Assembly (NCBI GenBank): GCA_963995505.1
Contig: OZ023184.1
Coordinates: 10,556,308 to 10,620,307 of the forward strand
From: Hypericum androsaemum
Lineage: Eukaryota > Streptophyta > Magnoliopsida > Malpighiales > Hypericaceae
Length of the DNA: 64,000 nt
Direction: 5' to 3'
The notes beneath the pieces are model-generated. The model did not search any database. It was not told the origin of the DNA and saw only the letters and a program-made list of their open reading frames with translations. Both the position numbers and the translations under genes were made by a program. Shown here in pieces: positions 1 through 13,224 of the stretch; position 1 is the stretch's first letter, and each line of letters opens with the position of its first letter.

Positions 1-2040
1 GGAAAGGCAAGAAAAGGCAATGAAAGGAAAGAAAAGGCAAGGAAAAAGAATGAAAAGGCAAGGAAAAGGAAAGAAAAGGCAAGATAATGTAAGATAAGGC
101 AAGAAAAGGGAAGGAAAGGCATGACAAGGAAAGGAAAAGGAAAGATTAGGCAAGATAAGGGAAGAAAAGGAAAGAGAAGGCAAGATAAGGGAAGAAAAGG
201 AAAGGCAAGATAAGGGAAGAAAAGGAAAGAAAAGGCAAGATAAGGGAAGAAAAGGCAAGATAAGGGAAGAAAAGGAAAGAAAAGTCAAGGAAAAAGCAAG
301 ACAAGGCAAGTTAAGGGAAGAAAATGCAAAGAAAAGGCACGAAAAGGAAAGAAAAGGCAAGAAATGGAATGAAAAGGAAAGAGAAGGTAAGAAAGGCAAA
401 AAAAAAGCAAGAAAAGGAAAGAAAAGGGAAGATAAGGTAAGGAGAGGCAGGAAAAGGCAAAAAAATGCAAGAAAAGGTAAGAAAAGGCAAGGAAAAGGAA
501 TGAAAAGGCCAGAAAAGGCAAGAAAAGATAGAATAAGGCATGAAAAGGCAAAATAAGGAAAGAAAAGCAAAGAAAAGGAAGGATAAGGCAAGAAAAGACA
601 AGAAAAAGCAAGAAAAGGCATGTAAAAGGCATGAAAAGGCAAGATAAGGCAAGAAAAGGCTAGGAAAAAGGAAGAAAAGGAAAAAAAGAGGAAAGATAAG
701 GCAAGGAGAAGGCATGAAAAAGGCAAGATAAGGTAAGAAAATGCAAGATAATGAATGAAAAGGCAAGATAAGTCTAGAAAAGGCAAGATAAGGCAAGAAA
801 AAGCATGAAAAGGCAAGAGAAGGCAAGATAAGTCAAGATAAGGCAAGAAAAGGCAAGATAAGGTAAGAAAAGGCAAAAAAATGGATGAAAAGGAAAGAAA
901 AGGCCATAAAAGGCAACGAAAAGGAATGAAGAGTCAAGTAAAGGCAAGATAAGGCAAGAAAAGGAAAGATAAGGCAAGAAAATGCAAGGAAAAGTAAAGA
1001 AAGGGCAAGAACAAGAAAGAAAAGGAAAGAAAAGGAAAGGAAAGGTTGGAAAAGGATAGAAAAGGAAAGAAAAGGCAAGGAAAAGGCTAGAAAAGGCAAG
1101 GAAAAGGCAAGAAAAAGAAAGAAAAGGCAAGAAAAGGCTAGATAATGTAAGAAAAGGTAAGAAAAGGCAAGGAAAAGGCAAGAACAAGGTAAGATAAGGC
1201 CAGAATAGGCAAGAAAAGGGAAGGAAAGGCATGAAATGGAAAGAAAAAGGCAAGATAAGGCCAGAAAAGGTAAAATAAGTTAAGAAAAGGCAAGATAAGG
1301 TAAGAAAAGGCAAGAAAAGGCAAGAAAAGGAAAGAAAAGTCATAGAAAAAGCTAGATAAGGCAAGATAAGGCAAGAAAATGTAAGGAAAAGGCATGAAAA
1401 GGAAAGAAAAGACAAGAAATGGAAAGAAAAGGCAAGAAAAGGTAAGAAAATTAAAGAAAAAGTAAAAAAATGGAAGGAAAGGCAAGGTAAGGCAAGGAAA
1501 GGCAGGAAAAGTCAAGAAAATGTAAGAAAAGGTAAGAAAAGGAAAGGAAAAGGATTGAAAAGGCCAGAAAAGGTAAGAAAAGGCAAGAGAAGCAAAGAAA
1601 AGCAAAGAAAAGGAAAGATAAGGCAAGATAAGGCAAGAAAAGGTAAGATAAGGTATGAAAAGGAAAGAAAAGCAAAGAAAAGGCATGGAAAATGCATGAA
1701 AAGGTGAGAGAATGCAAGAAAAGGCTAGGAAAAAGGAAGAAAAGGAAAAAAAAGAGGAAAGATAAGGCAAGAAAAGGCAAGAAGAAGGCATGAAAAGGCA
1801 AGATAAGGTAAGAAAATGCAAGATAAGGAATGAAATGACATGAAAAGGCAAGAAAAGGCATGAAAAGGAAAGAAAATGCAATGAAAAGGCAAGATAAGGA
1901 AAGAAATGCCAAGATAAGGCAAGAAATGGAAAGAAATGGCAAGATAAGGCAAGATAACGCAAGGAAATGAAAGGAAAATGTACGAAAAGGAAAGGAAAGG
2001 CAAGAAAAGTTAGGAAAAGGCAAGAAAAGGGAAGAAAAGT
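1..2040 (+). repeat. Purine-rich decamer array, irregular left part
   Basis: Degenerate tandem repeat of a ~10-bp unit close to GGCAAGAAAA, with variants GGAAAGAAAA, GGCAAGATAA and GGCATGAAAA. The plus strand is almost all purine, with isolated C and T. The GAGCGGGAAAG marker of the regular core is absent. Some rare variants recur at the other end of the array: the stretch near 1446 with AAAGAAAAAGTAAAAAAATG reappears near 58090, and 660-750 resembles 57280-57400. This suggests an older or less homogenised repeat variant at both sides. No gene is supported; the long minus-strand open frames here come from base composition. Confidence 0.9.
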
Positions 2041-5000
2041 CAAGATTAGGCAGGGAAAGACAAGGAAAGGCAGGAAAAGGCAAGAAAAGGAAAGAAAAGG
2101 CAAGGAAAAGGAATGAAAAGGTAAAAAAAGGTAAGAAATGGCAAGAAAAGACAAGAAAAGGCAAGAAAAGGAAAGAAAAGAAAATAAAAGCAATGAAAAG
2201 GAAAGATAAGGCAAGATAAGGCAAGAAAAGGAAAGAAAAGCAAAGAAAAGGCATGGAAAAGGCATGAAAAGGCAAGATAAATCTAGGAAAATGGAAGAAA
2301 AGGAAAAAAAGAGGAAAGATAAGGCAAAAAAAAGGCAAGGAGAAGGCATGAAAAGGCAAGATAAGGTAAGAAAATGCAAGATAAGGAATAAAAAGGAAAG
2401 ATAAGTCCAGAAAAGGCAAGATAAGGGAAGAAAAGGCATGAAAAGGCAAGAAAAGGCTAGAGATGTCAAGAAAAGGCAAGAAAAGGCAAGATAACGTAAG
2501 AAAAGGCAAGAAAAGGAATGGAAAAGGCATGAAAAGGAAAGAAAAGCCAAGATAAGGCATGAAAAGGAAAGAAATGGAAAGATAAGGCAAGGAAATACAA
2601 GGAAAAGGCACAGAAAGGAAAGGAAAGGCAAGAAAAGGAAAGAAAAGGAAAGAAAAGGGAAGAAAATATAAGAAAAGTCAAGATAAGGCAAGGAAAGACA
2701 AGAAAAGGCAAGAAAAGGAAAGAAAAGGCAAGGAAAAGGAAAGAAAAGGCAAGAAAAGGAATGAAAAGAAAAGATAAGGCAAGAAAAGGAAAGAAAAGCA
2801 AAGAAAAGGCAAGAAGAGCGATGTAAAAGGCATGAAAAGGAAAGCAAAGGAAAGATATGGCAAGAAAAGGCAAGAAAAAAGTAAGAAATGGAAAAAAAGA
2901 GGAAAGATAAGACAAAAAAATGCAAGGAAAAGGCAAGAAAAGGCATGAGAAGGCATGAAAAGGAAAGATAAGGTAAGAAAAGGCAAGATAAGGAATGAAA
3001 AGGTAACATAAGGCCAGAAAAGGTAAGATAAGGCAAGAAAAGGCATTAAAAGGCAAGATAAATGCAAGATAAATCAAAAAAAGGTAAGAAAAAGCAAGAT
3101 AACGTAAGAAAAGGCAAGAAAAGGAAAGAAAAGGCAAGAAAATGTATGGAAAAGGCATGAAAAGGCAAGAAAAAGAAAGATAAGGCAAGAAAAGACATGA
3201 AAAGGCAAGAAAAGGAAAGCAAAGGCAAGAAAAAGGCAAGATAAGGCAAGAAAAGGAAAGAAAGGGCAAGGAAAAGGCAAGAAAATGCAAGAAAATGGAT
3301 GAAAAGCGAAGAAAATTCTGGAAAAGGCATGGAAAAGGAATGAAAAGGCAAGAAAAGGCAAAAAAGGCAACATAAGGCAAGAAAAGGAAAGATAAGGCTA
3401 AAAAATGCAAGGAAAAGTAAAGAAAAGGCAAGAAAAGGTAAGAAAAGGAAAGGAAAAGGAAAGGAAAGGCAAGAAAAGGAAAGAGCGGGAAAGAAAAAGA
3501 AAGAAAAGGCAAGGAAAAGGCAAGGAAAAGGAATGAAAAGGCAAGAAAATGCAAGGAAAAGGAAAGAAAAGGAAAGAAAAGGCAAGATAATGTAAGATAA
3601 TGCAAGAAAAGGAAAGAAAAGGCAAGGAAAAAGAAAGAAAAGGAAAGAAAAGGCAAGGAAAAGGTAAGATAAGACAAGAAAAGGAAAGAAAATGGAAGGA
3701 AAGGCATGAAAAGGGAAGAAAAGGAAAGATGAAGCAAGAAAAGGAAAGAAAAAGCAAGGAAATGAAAGAAAAGGCAAGGAAAAGGCAAGAAAAGGCTAGA
3801 TAAGGCAAGAAAAGGAAAGAAAAGTCAAGGAAAAGGCAAGATAAGGCAAGAAAAGGAAAGATAAGGCAAGATAAGGCAAGATAAGGCAAGAAAAGCAAAG
3901 AAAAGGCATGGAAAAGGCATGAAAAGGCAAGAAAATACAAGATAAGGCAAAAAAAGGAATTAAAAGGCAAGAAAAATGCAAGATAAGTCAACAAAAGGTA
4001 AGAAAAGGCAAGATAACGTAAGAAAAGGCAAGAAAAGGAAAGAAAAGGCAAGAAAAGGTATGGAAAAGGCATGAAAAGGCAAGAAAAGGAAAGATAAGGC
4101 AAGAAAAGACATGAAAAGGCAAGAAAAGGAAAGCAAAGGCAAGAAAAAGGCAAGATAAGGCAAGAAAAGGAAAGAAAGGGCAAGGAAAAGGCAAGAAAAT
4201 TTAAGATAAGGAAAGAAAAGTCATGAAAAGGCAAGGAAAAGGTAAGAAAATGCAAGAAAATGGATGAAAAGCGAAGAAAATGCCAGAAAAGGAAAGGAAA
4301 AGGAATGAAAAGGCAAAAAAAGGCAAAAAAGGCAACATAAGGCAAGAAAAGGAAAGATAAGGAAAGAAAATGCAAGGAAAAGTAAAGAAAAGGCAAGAAA
4401 AGGAAAGAAAAGGAAAGGAAAAGGAAAGGAAAGGCAAGAAAAGGAAAGAGCGAGAAAGAAAAAGAAAGAAAAGGCAAGGAAAAGGCAAGAAAAGGCAAGG
4501 AAAAGGAATGAAAAGGCAAGAAAAGGCGAGGAAAAGGAAAGAAAAGGCAAGATAATATAAGATAAGGCAAGAAAAGGAAAGAAAAGACAAGGAAAAGGCA
4601 AGATAATGAAACAAAAGGAAAGAAAATGCAAGGAAAAGGAAAGAAAAGACAAGATAAGGAAAGAAATGGCAAGATAAGGCAAGGAAATGCAAGGAAAAGG
4701 CACAAAAAGGAAAGGAAAGGCAAGAAAAGGAAAGAAAAGGTAAGAAAAGGTAAGAAAAGGGAAGAAAATGTAAGAAAAGTCAAGATAAGGCAAGGAAAGA
4801 CAAGAAAAGGCAAGAAAAGGAAAGAAAAGGCAAGGAAAAGGAAAGAAAAGGCAAGAAAAGGCAAGAAAAGGAATGAAAAGAAAAGATAAGGCAAGAAAAG
4901 GAAAGAAAAGAAAAGAAAAGGCAAGAAGAGCGATGTAAAAGGCATGAAAAGGCAAGAAAAGGAAAGATATGGCAAGAAAAGGCAAGGAAAAAGTAAGAAA

Positions 5001-5523
5001 TGGAAAAAAGAGGAAAGATAAGACAAAAAAAGGCAAGGAAAAGGCAAGAAAAGGCATGAGAAGGAATGAAAAGGAAAGATAAGGTAAGAAAAAGCAAGAT
5101 AACGTAAGAAAAGGCAAGAAAAGGAAAGAAAAGGCAAGAAAATGTATGGAAAAGGCATGAAAAGGCAAGAAAAGGAAACATAAGGCAAGAAAAGACATGA
5201 AAAGGCAAGAAAAGGAAAGCAAAGGCAAGAAAAAGGCAAGATAAGGCAAGAAAAGGAAAGAAAGGGCAAGGAAAAGGCAAGAAAATGTAAGATAAGGAAA
5301 GAAAAGGCATGAAAACGCAAGGAAAAGGCAAGAAAATGGATGAAAACGAAGAAAATTCTGGAAAAGGCATGGAAAAGGAATGAAAAGGCAAGAAAAGGCA
5401 AAAAAAGGCAACATAAGGCAAGAAAAGGAAAGATAAGGCAAGAAAATGTAAGGAAAAGTAAAGAAAAGTCAATAAAAGGTAAGAAAAGGAAAGGAAAAGG
5501 AAAGGAAAGGCAAGAAAAGGAAA

Positions 5524-8500
5524 GAGCGAGAAAGAAAAAGAAAGAAAAGGCAAGGAAAAGGCAAGGAAAAGGAATGAAGAGGCAAGAAAAGGCAAGAAAA
5601 AGGAAAGAAAAGGCAAGATAATGTAAGATAAGGCAAGAAAAGGAAAGAAAAGGCAAGGAAAAAGAAAGAAAAGGAAAGATAAGGCAAGGAAAAGGTAAGA
5701 TAAGGCAAGAAAAGGAAAGAAAATGGAAGGAAAGGCATGAAAATTGAAGAAAAGGAAAGATGAAGCAAGAAAAGGAAAGAAAAAGCAAGGAAATGAAAGA
5801 AAAGGCAAGAAAAGGCTAGATAAGGCAAGAAAAGGAAAGAAAAGCCAAGGAAAAGGCAAGATAAGGCAAGATAAGGCAAGAAAATGCTAGGAAAAGGAAC
5901 AAAAAGGAAAGAAAGGCAAGAAAAGGTAAGAAAAGGAATGAAAAGGTAAGAAAAGGCAAGAAAAGGCAAGGAAAGGCAAGAAAAGGCAAGAAAAGGAATG
6001 AAAAGGCCAAAGGCAATAAAATGTAAGAAAAGACAAGATAAGGCAAGAAAAGGCTAGAAAAGGAAAGAAAAGCATGAAAAGGAAAGAAAAGGAAAGATAA
6101 GACAAAAAAAGGTAAGATAAGGAGAGAAAAGCCAAGAAAAGCAAAGAAAAGGCATGGAAAAGGCATGAAAAGGCAAGAAAATGCAAGATAAGGCAAGAAA
6201 AGGCAAGGAAAAAGTAAGAAAAGGAAAAAAAGAGGAAAGATAAGGCAAGAAAAGGCAAGGAAAAGGCAAGGAAAAGGCCAGAAAAGGTATGAGAAGGAAT
6301 GAAAGGGCAAGATAAGGTAAGAAAATGCAAGATAAGGAATGAAAAGGCAAGATAAGTTCAAAAAAGGCAAGATAAGGCAAGGAAATGCAAGGAAATGCAA
6401 GGAAAAGTAAAGAAAATGCAAGAAAAGGCAAGAAAAGAAAAGAAAAGGAAAGGAAAGGCAAGAAAAGGAAAGTAATGAAAAGTAATGAAAAGGAATGAAA
6501 AGGAAAGACAAGGCAAGAGAAGGCTAGGAAAAGGAATGAAAAGGCAAGAAAAGGCAAGAAAAGGTAAGGAAAAGGAAAGAAAAGGCAAGATAATGTAAGA
6601 TAAGGTAAGAAAACGAAAGAAAAGGCAAGGAAAAGGAAAGAAAAGGAAAGAAAAGGCATGGAAAAGGTAAGATAAGGCAAGAAAAGGCAAGAAAATGGAA
6701 GGAAAGGCATGAAAAGGAAAGAAAAGGAAAGATGGGCCAAGAAAAGGAAAGAAATGGCACGGAAAGGAAAGAAAAGGCAAGAAAAGGCAATAAAAAGAGA
6801 AATAAATTAAGAAAAGGCAAGATAAGGAAAGAAAAGTCAAGGAAAAGGCAAGATAAGGCAAGAAAATGCTAGGAAAAGGAACGAAAAGGAAAGAAAAGGC
6901 AAGATAAGGCTAAAAATTGTAAGAAAAGGAAAGAAAAGCAAAGAAAAGAAAAGATAAGAAAAGATAAGACAAGAAAAGGCAAGATAAGGCATGAAAAGGC
7001 AAGAAAATACAAGATAAGGCAAAAAAAAGGAATTAAAAGGCAAGAAAAATGCAAGATAAGTCAACAAAAGGTAAGAAAAGGCAAGATAACGTAAGAAAAG
7101 GCAAGAAAAGGAAAGTAAGGCAAGAAAAGGTATGGAAAAGGCATGAAAAGGCAAGAAAAGGAATGATAAGGCAAGAAAAGACTTGAAAAGGCAAGAAAAG
7201 GAAAGCAAAGGCAAGAAAAAGGCAAGATAAGGCAAGAAAAGGAAAGAAAGGGCAAGGAAAAGGCAAGAAAATTTAAGATAAGGAAAGAAAAGGCATGAAA
7301 AGGCAAGGAAAATTCAAGAAAATGGATGAAAAGCGAAGAAAATGCCAGAAAAGGCAAGGAAAAGGAAAGAAAAGGCAAGAAAAGGAAAGAAAGGGCAAGG
7401 AAAAGGCAAGAAAATTTAAGATAAGGAAAGAAAAGGCATGAAAAGGCAAGGAAAAGGCAAGAAAATGCAAGAAAATGGATGAAAAGCGAAGAAAATGCCA
7501 GAAAAGGCAAGGAAAAGGAATGAAAAGGCAAGAAAAGGCAAAAAAGGCAACATAAGGCAAGAAAAGGAAAGATAAGGCAAGAAAATGCAAGGAAAAGTAA
7601 AGAAAATGCAAGAAAAGGAAAGAAAAGGAAAGGAAATGCAAGAAAAGGAAAGAGCGGGAAAGAAAAAGAAAGAAAAGGCAAGAAAAGGCAAGGAAAAGGC
7701 AAGAAAAGGCAAGGAAAAGGAATGAAAAGGCAAGAAAAGGCAAGGAAAAGGAAAGAAAAGGCAAGATAATGTAAGATAAGGCAAGAAAAGGAAAGAAAAG
7801 ACAAGGAAAAGGCAAGGAAAAAGCAAGATAATGAAACAAAAGGAAAGAAAATGCAAGCAAAAGGAAAGAAAAGACAAGATAAGGAAAGAAAAGCCAAGAT
7901 AAGGCATGAAAAGGAAAGAAATAGCAAGATAAGGCAAGAAAAGGCTAAAAATTGCAAGAAAAAGAAAGAAAAGCAAAGAAAAGGAAAGATAAGACAAGAA
8001 AAGGCAAGATAAGGCAAGAAAAGCAAAGAAAAGGCATGGAAAAGGCATGAGAAGACAAGAAAATACAAGATAAGGCAAAAAAAGGAATTAAAAGGCAAGA
8101 AAAATGCAAGATAAGTCAACAAAAGGTAAGAAAAGGCAAGATAACGTAAGAAAAGGCAAGAAAATGAAAGAAAAGGTATGGAAAAGGCATGAAAAGGCAA
8201 AAAAAAGGAAAGATAAGGCAAGAAAAGACATGAAAAGGCAAGAAAAAGGAAAGCAAAGGCAAGAAAAAGGCAAGATAAGGCAAGAAAAGGAAAGAAAGGG
8301 CAAGGAATAGGCAAGAAAATTTAAGATAAGGAAAGAAAAGGCATGAAAAGGCAAGGAAAAGGCAAGAAAATGCAAGAAAATGGATGAAAAGCGAAGAAAA
8401 TGCCAGAAAAGGCAAGGAAAAGGAATGAAAAGGCAAGAAAAGGCAAAAAAGGCAACATAAGGCAAGAAAAGGAAAGATAAGGCAAGAAAATGCAAGGAAA

Positions 8501-11500
8501 AGTAAAGAAAAGGCAAGAAAAGGAAAGAAAAAGGAAAGGAAAGGCAAGAAAAGGAAAGAGCGGGAAAGAAAAAGAAAGAAAAGGCAAGAAAAGGCAAGGA
8601 AAAGGCAAGAAAAGGCAAGGAAAAGGAATGAAAAGGCAAGAAAAGGCAAGGAAAAGGAAAGAAAAGGCAAGATAATGTAAGATAAGGCAAGAAAAGGAAA
8701 GAAAAGACAAGGAAAAGGCAAGGAAAAGGCAAGATAATGAAACAGAAGGAAAGAAAATGCAAGGAAAAGGAAAGAAAAGACAAGATAAGGAAAGAAAAGC
8801 CAAGATAAGGCATGAAAAGGAAAGAAATGGCAAGATAAGGCAAGGAAATGCAAGGAAAATGCACAAAAAGGAAAGGAAAGGCAAGAAAAGGAAAGAAAAG
8901 GCAAGAAAAGGCAAGAAATGGGAAGAAAATGTAAGAAAAGTCAAGATAAGGCAAGGAAAGACAAGAAAAGGAAAGAAAAGGCAAGGAAAAGGAAAGAAAA
9001 GGCAAGAAAAGGGAAGAAAAGGAATGAAAAGAAAAGATAAGGCAAGAAAAGAAAAGAAAAGGCAAGAAGAGCGATGTAAAAGGCATGAAAAGGCAAGCAA
9101 AGGAAAGATATGGCAAGAAACGGCAAGGAAAAAGTAAGAAATGGAAAAAAAGAGGAAAGATAAGACACGAAAAGGCAAGAGAAGGCATGAAAAGGAAAGA
9201 TAAGGTTAGAAAATGCAAGATAAGGAATGAAATGGCATGAAAAGGCAAGAAAAGGCATGAAAAGGAAGAAAATGTAATGAAAAGGCAAGATAAGGAAAGA
9301 AAAGCCAAGATAAGGCAAGAAATGGAAAGAAATGGCAAGATAAGGCAAGATAACGCAAGGAAATGCAAGGAAAATGTACGAAAAGGAAAGGAAAGGCAAG
9401 AAAAGGAAAGAAAAGGCAAGAAAAGTTAGGAAAAGGCAAGAAAAGAGAAGAAAAGTCAAGATTAGGCAGGGAAAGACAAGGAAAGGCAGGAAAAGGCAAG
9501 AAAAGGAAAGAAAAGGCAAGGAAAAGGAATGAAAAGGTAAAAAAAGGTAAGAAATGGCAAGAAAAGACAAGAAAAGGCAAGAAAAGGAAAGAAAAGAAAA
9601 TAAAAGCAATGAAAAGGAAAGCTAAGGCAAGATAAGGCAAGATAAGGCAAGAAAAGGAAAGAAAAGCAAAGAAAAGGCATGAAAAGGCAAGATAAGGCTA
9701 AATCTAGGAAAACGGAAGAAAAGGAAAAAAAGAGGAAAGATAAGGCAAAAAAAAGGCAAAGAGAAGGCATGAAAAGGCAAGATAAGGTAAGAAAATGCAA
9801 GATAAGGAATAAAAAGGAAAGATAAGTCCAGAAAAGGCAAGATAAGGCAAGAAAAGGCATGAAAAGATAAGAATAGGCAAGAGATGTCAAGAAAAGGCAA
9901 GACAAGGAAAGATAACGTATGAAAAGGCAAGAAAAGGAATGGAAAAGGCATGAAAAGGAAAAAAAAGCCAAGATAAGGCATGAAAAGGAAAGAAATGGCA
10001 AGATAAGGCAAGGAAATGCAAGGAAAAGGCACAAAAAGGAAAGGAAAGGCAAGAAAAGGAAAGAAAAGGCAAGAAAAGGCAAGAAAAGGGAAGAAAATGT
10101 AAGAAAAGTCAAGATAAGGCAAGTAAAGACAAGAAAAGGCAAGAAAAGGAAAGAAAAGGCAAGGAAAAGGAAAGAAAAGGCAAGAAAAGGAATGAAAAAA
10201 AAAGATAAGGCAAGAAAAGGAATGAAAAGCAAAGAAAAGGCAAGAAGAGCGATGTAAAAGGCATGAAAAGGCAAGCAAAGGAAAGATATGGCAAGAAAAG
10301 GCAAGGAAAAAGTAAGAAATGGAAAAAAAGAGGAAAGATAAGACAAAAAAAGGCAAGGAAAAGGCAAGAAAAGGCATGAGAAGGAATGAAAAGGAAAGAT
10401 AAGGTAAGAAAAGGCAAGATAAGGAATGAAAAGGTAAGATAAGGCCAGAAAAGGTAAGATAAGGCAAGAAAAGGCAAGAAAAATGCAAGATAAATCAACA
10501 AAAGGTAAGAAAAAGCAAGATAACGTAAGAAAAGGCAAGAAAAGGAAAGAAAAGGCAAGAAAATGTATGGAAAAGGCATAAAAAGGCAAGAAAAGGAAAG
10601 ATAAGGCAAGAAAAGACATGAAAAGGCAAGAAAAGGAAAGCAAAGGCAAGAAAAAGGTAAGATAAGGCAAGAAAAGGAAAGAAAGGGCAAGGAAAATGCA
10701 AGAAAATGTAAGATAAGGAAAGAAAAGGCATGAAAAGGCAAGGAAAAGGCAAGAAAATTCAAGAAAATGGATGAAAAGCGAAGAAAATTCTGGAAAAGGC
10801 ATGGAAAAGGAATGAAAAGGCAAAAAAGGCAACATAAGGCAAGAAAAGGAAAGATAAGGCAAGAAAATGCAAGGAAAAGTAAAGAAAAGGCAAGAAAAGG
10901 TAAGAAAAGGAAAGGAAAAGGAAAGGAAAGGCAAGAAAAGGAAAGACCAGGAAAGAAAAAGAAAGAAATGGTAAAGAAAAGGCAAGGAAAAGGAATGAAA
11001 AGGCAAGAAAAAGCAAGGAAAAGGAAAGAAAAGGCAAGATAATGTAAGATAAGGCAAGAAAAGGAAAGAAAAGGCAAGGAAAAAGAAAGAAAAGGAAAGA
11101 AAAGGCAAGGAAAAGGTATGATAAGGCAAGAAAAGGAAAGAAAATGGAAGGAAAGGCATGAAAAGAGAAGAAAAGCAAAGATGAAGCAAGAAAAGGAAAG
11201 AAAAAGCAAGGAAATGAAAGAAAAGGCAAGGAAAAGGCAAGAAAAGGCTAGATAAGGCAAGAAAAGGAAAGAAAAGTCAAGGAAAAGGCAAGATAAGGCA
11301 AGATAAGGCAAGAAAATGCTAGGAAAAGGAACGAAAAGGAAATAAAGGCAAGAAAAGGTAAGAAAAGGAATGAAAAGGTAAGAAAAGGCAAGAAAAGGCA
11401 AGGAAAGGCAAGAAAAGGAATGAAAAGGCCAATGGCAATAAAATGTAAGAAAAGGCAAGATAAGGCAAGAAAAGGCTAGAAAAGGAAAGAAAAGCAAAGA

Positions 11501-13224
11501 AAAGGAAAGATAAGACAAAAAAAGGTAAGATAAGGAGAGAAAAGCCAAGAAAAGCAAAGAAAAGGCTTGGAAAAGGCAAGAAAATGCAAGATAAGGCAAG
11601 AAAAGGCAAGGAAAAAGTAAGAAAAGGAAAAAAAGAGGAAAGATAAGGCAAGAAAAGGCAAGAAAAGGTATGAGAAGGAATGAAAGGGCAAGATAAGGTA
11701 AGAAAAGGCAAGAAAAGAAAAGAAAAGGCAAGAAAAGGTATGGAAAAGGCATGATAAGGCAAGAAAAGGAAAGATAAGGCAAGAAAAGACATGAAAAGGC
11801 AAGAAAAGGAAAGCAAAGGCAGGAAAAAGGCAAGATAAGGCAAGAAAAGGAAAGAAAGGGCAAGGAATAGGCAAGAAAATTTAAGATAAGGAAAGTAAAG
11901 GCATGAAAAGGCAAGGAAAATGCAAGAAAATGGATGAAAAGCAAAGAAAATGCCAGAAAAGGCAAGGAAAAGGAAAGAAAAGGCAAGAAAAGGCAAAAAA
12001 GGCAACATAAGGCAAGAAAAGGAAAGATAAGGCAAGAAAATGCAAGGAAAAGTAAAGAAAAGGCAAGAAAAGGAAAGAAAAGGAAAGGAAAAGGAAAGGA
12101 AAGGCAAGAAAAGGAAAGAGCGGGAAAGAAAAAGAAAGAAAAGGCAAGAAAAGGCAAGGAAAAGGCAAGAAAAGGCAAGGAAAAGGAATGAAAAGGCAAG
12201 AAAAGGAAAGGAAAATGTATGAAAAGGCAAGGTAATGTAAGATAAGGCAAGAAAAGGAAAGAAAAGACAAGGAAAAGGCAAGATAATGAAACAAAAGGAA
12301 AGAAAATGCAAGCAAAAGGAAAGACAAGAGAAGATAAGGAAAGAAAAGCCAAGATAAGGCATGAAAAGGAAAGAAATGGCAAGATAAGGCAAGGAAATGC
12401 AAGGAAAAGGCACAAAAAGGAAAGGAAAGGCAAGAAAAGGCAAGAAAAGGGAAGAAAATGTAAGAAAAGTCAAGATAAGGCAAGGAAAGACAAAAAAAGG
12501 CAAGAAAAGGAAAGAAAAGGCAAGAAAAGGCAAGAAAAGAAAAGAAAAGAAAAGATAAGGCAAGAAAAGGATAGAAAAGCAAAGAAAAGGCAAGAAGAGC
12601 GATGTAAAAGGCATGAAAAGGCAAGCAAAGGAAAGATATGGCAAGAAAAGGCAAGGAAAAAGTAAGAAATGGAAAAAAAGAGGAAAGAGAAGACAAGAAA
12701 AGGCAAGGAAAAGGCAAGAAAAGGCATGAGAAGGCATGAAAAGGAAAGATAAGGTTTGAAAAGGCAAGATAAGGAATGAAAAGGTAAGATAAGGCCAGAA
12801 AAGGTAAGATAAGGCAAGAAAAGGCATTAAAAGGCAAGATAAATCAACAAAAGGTAAGAAAAAGCAAGATAACGTAAGAAAAGGCAAGAAAAGGAAAGAA
12901 AAGGCAAGAAAATGTATGGAAAAGGCATGAAAAGGCAAGAAAAGGAAACATAAGGCAAGGAAAGACATGAAAAGGCAAGAAAAGGAAAGCAAAGGAAAGA
13001 AAAAGGCATGAAAAGGCAAGGAAAAGGCAAGAAAATGGATGAAAAGCGAAGAAAATTATGGAAAAGGCATGGAAAAGGAATGAAAAGGCAAGAAAATGCA
13101 AAAAAAAGGCAACATAAGGCAAGAAAAGGAAAGATAAGGCAAGAAAATGTAAGGAAAAGTAAAGAAAAGTCAATAAAAGGTAAGAAAAGGAAAGGAAAAG
13201 GAAAGGAAAGGCAAGAAAAGGAAA
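5524..13224 (+). repeat. Super-repeat copy 1 (~7.7 kb)
   Basis: Successive GAGCGGGAAAG markers are 2128, 906, 2387, 1173 and 1107 bp apart, 7701 bp in total. The first three spacings recur in the same order in the next two copies. Rare variants occupy matching places: GAATGAAGAGGC at 5574 against 13274, GTCAATAAAAGG at 5468 against 13168, and GGCCAAAGGCAAT at 6005 against 13706. By eye the first ~1.3 kb is nearly identical to copy 2. The start is an arbitrary marker, not a biological boundary. Confidence 0.8.
7322..7627 (+). repeat. Internal 153-bp tandem duplication of the super-repeat
   Basis: The motif ATGGATGAAAAGCGAAG occurs at 7322 and again at 7475, 153 bp apart. The same pair recurs in copy 2 (15032 and 15185) and copy 3 (30739 and 30892) with exactly the same spacing. 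The duplication therefore predates the spread of the super-repeat. Confidence 0.75.

Noticed and set aside
12306..12665. Plus-strand Lys/Arg/Glu-rich frames (for example 119 codons here, similar ones throughout)
   Set aside because: They are short stretches between TAA and TGA stops created by GATAAG and CATGAAA variants. The sequence is only translated decamer (EKARKGKKRQ-like).
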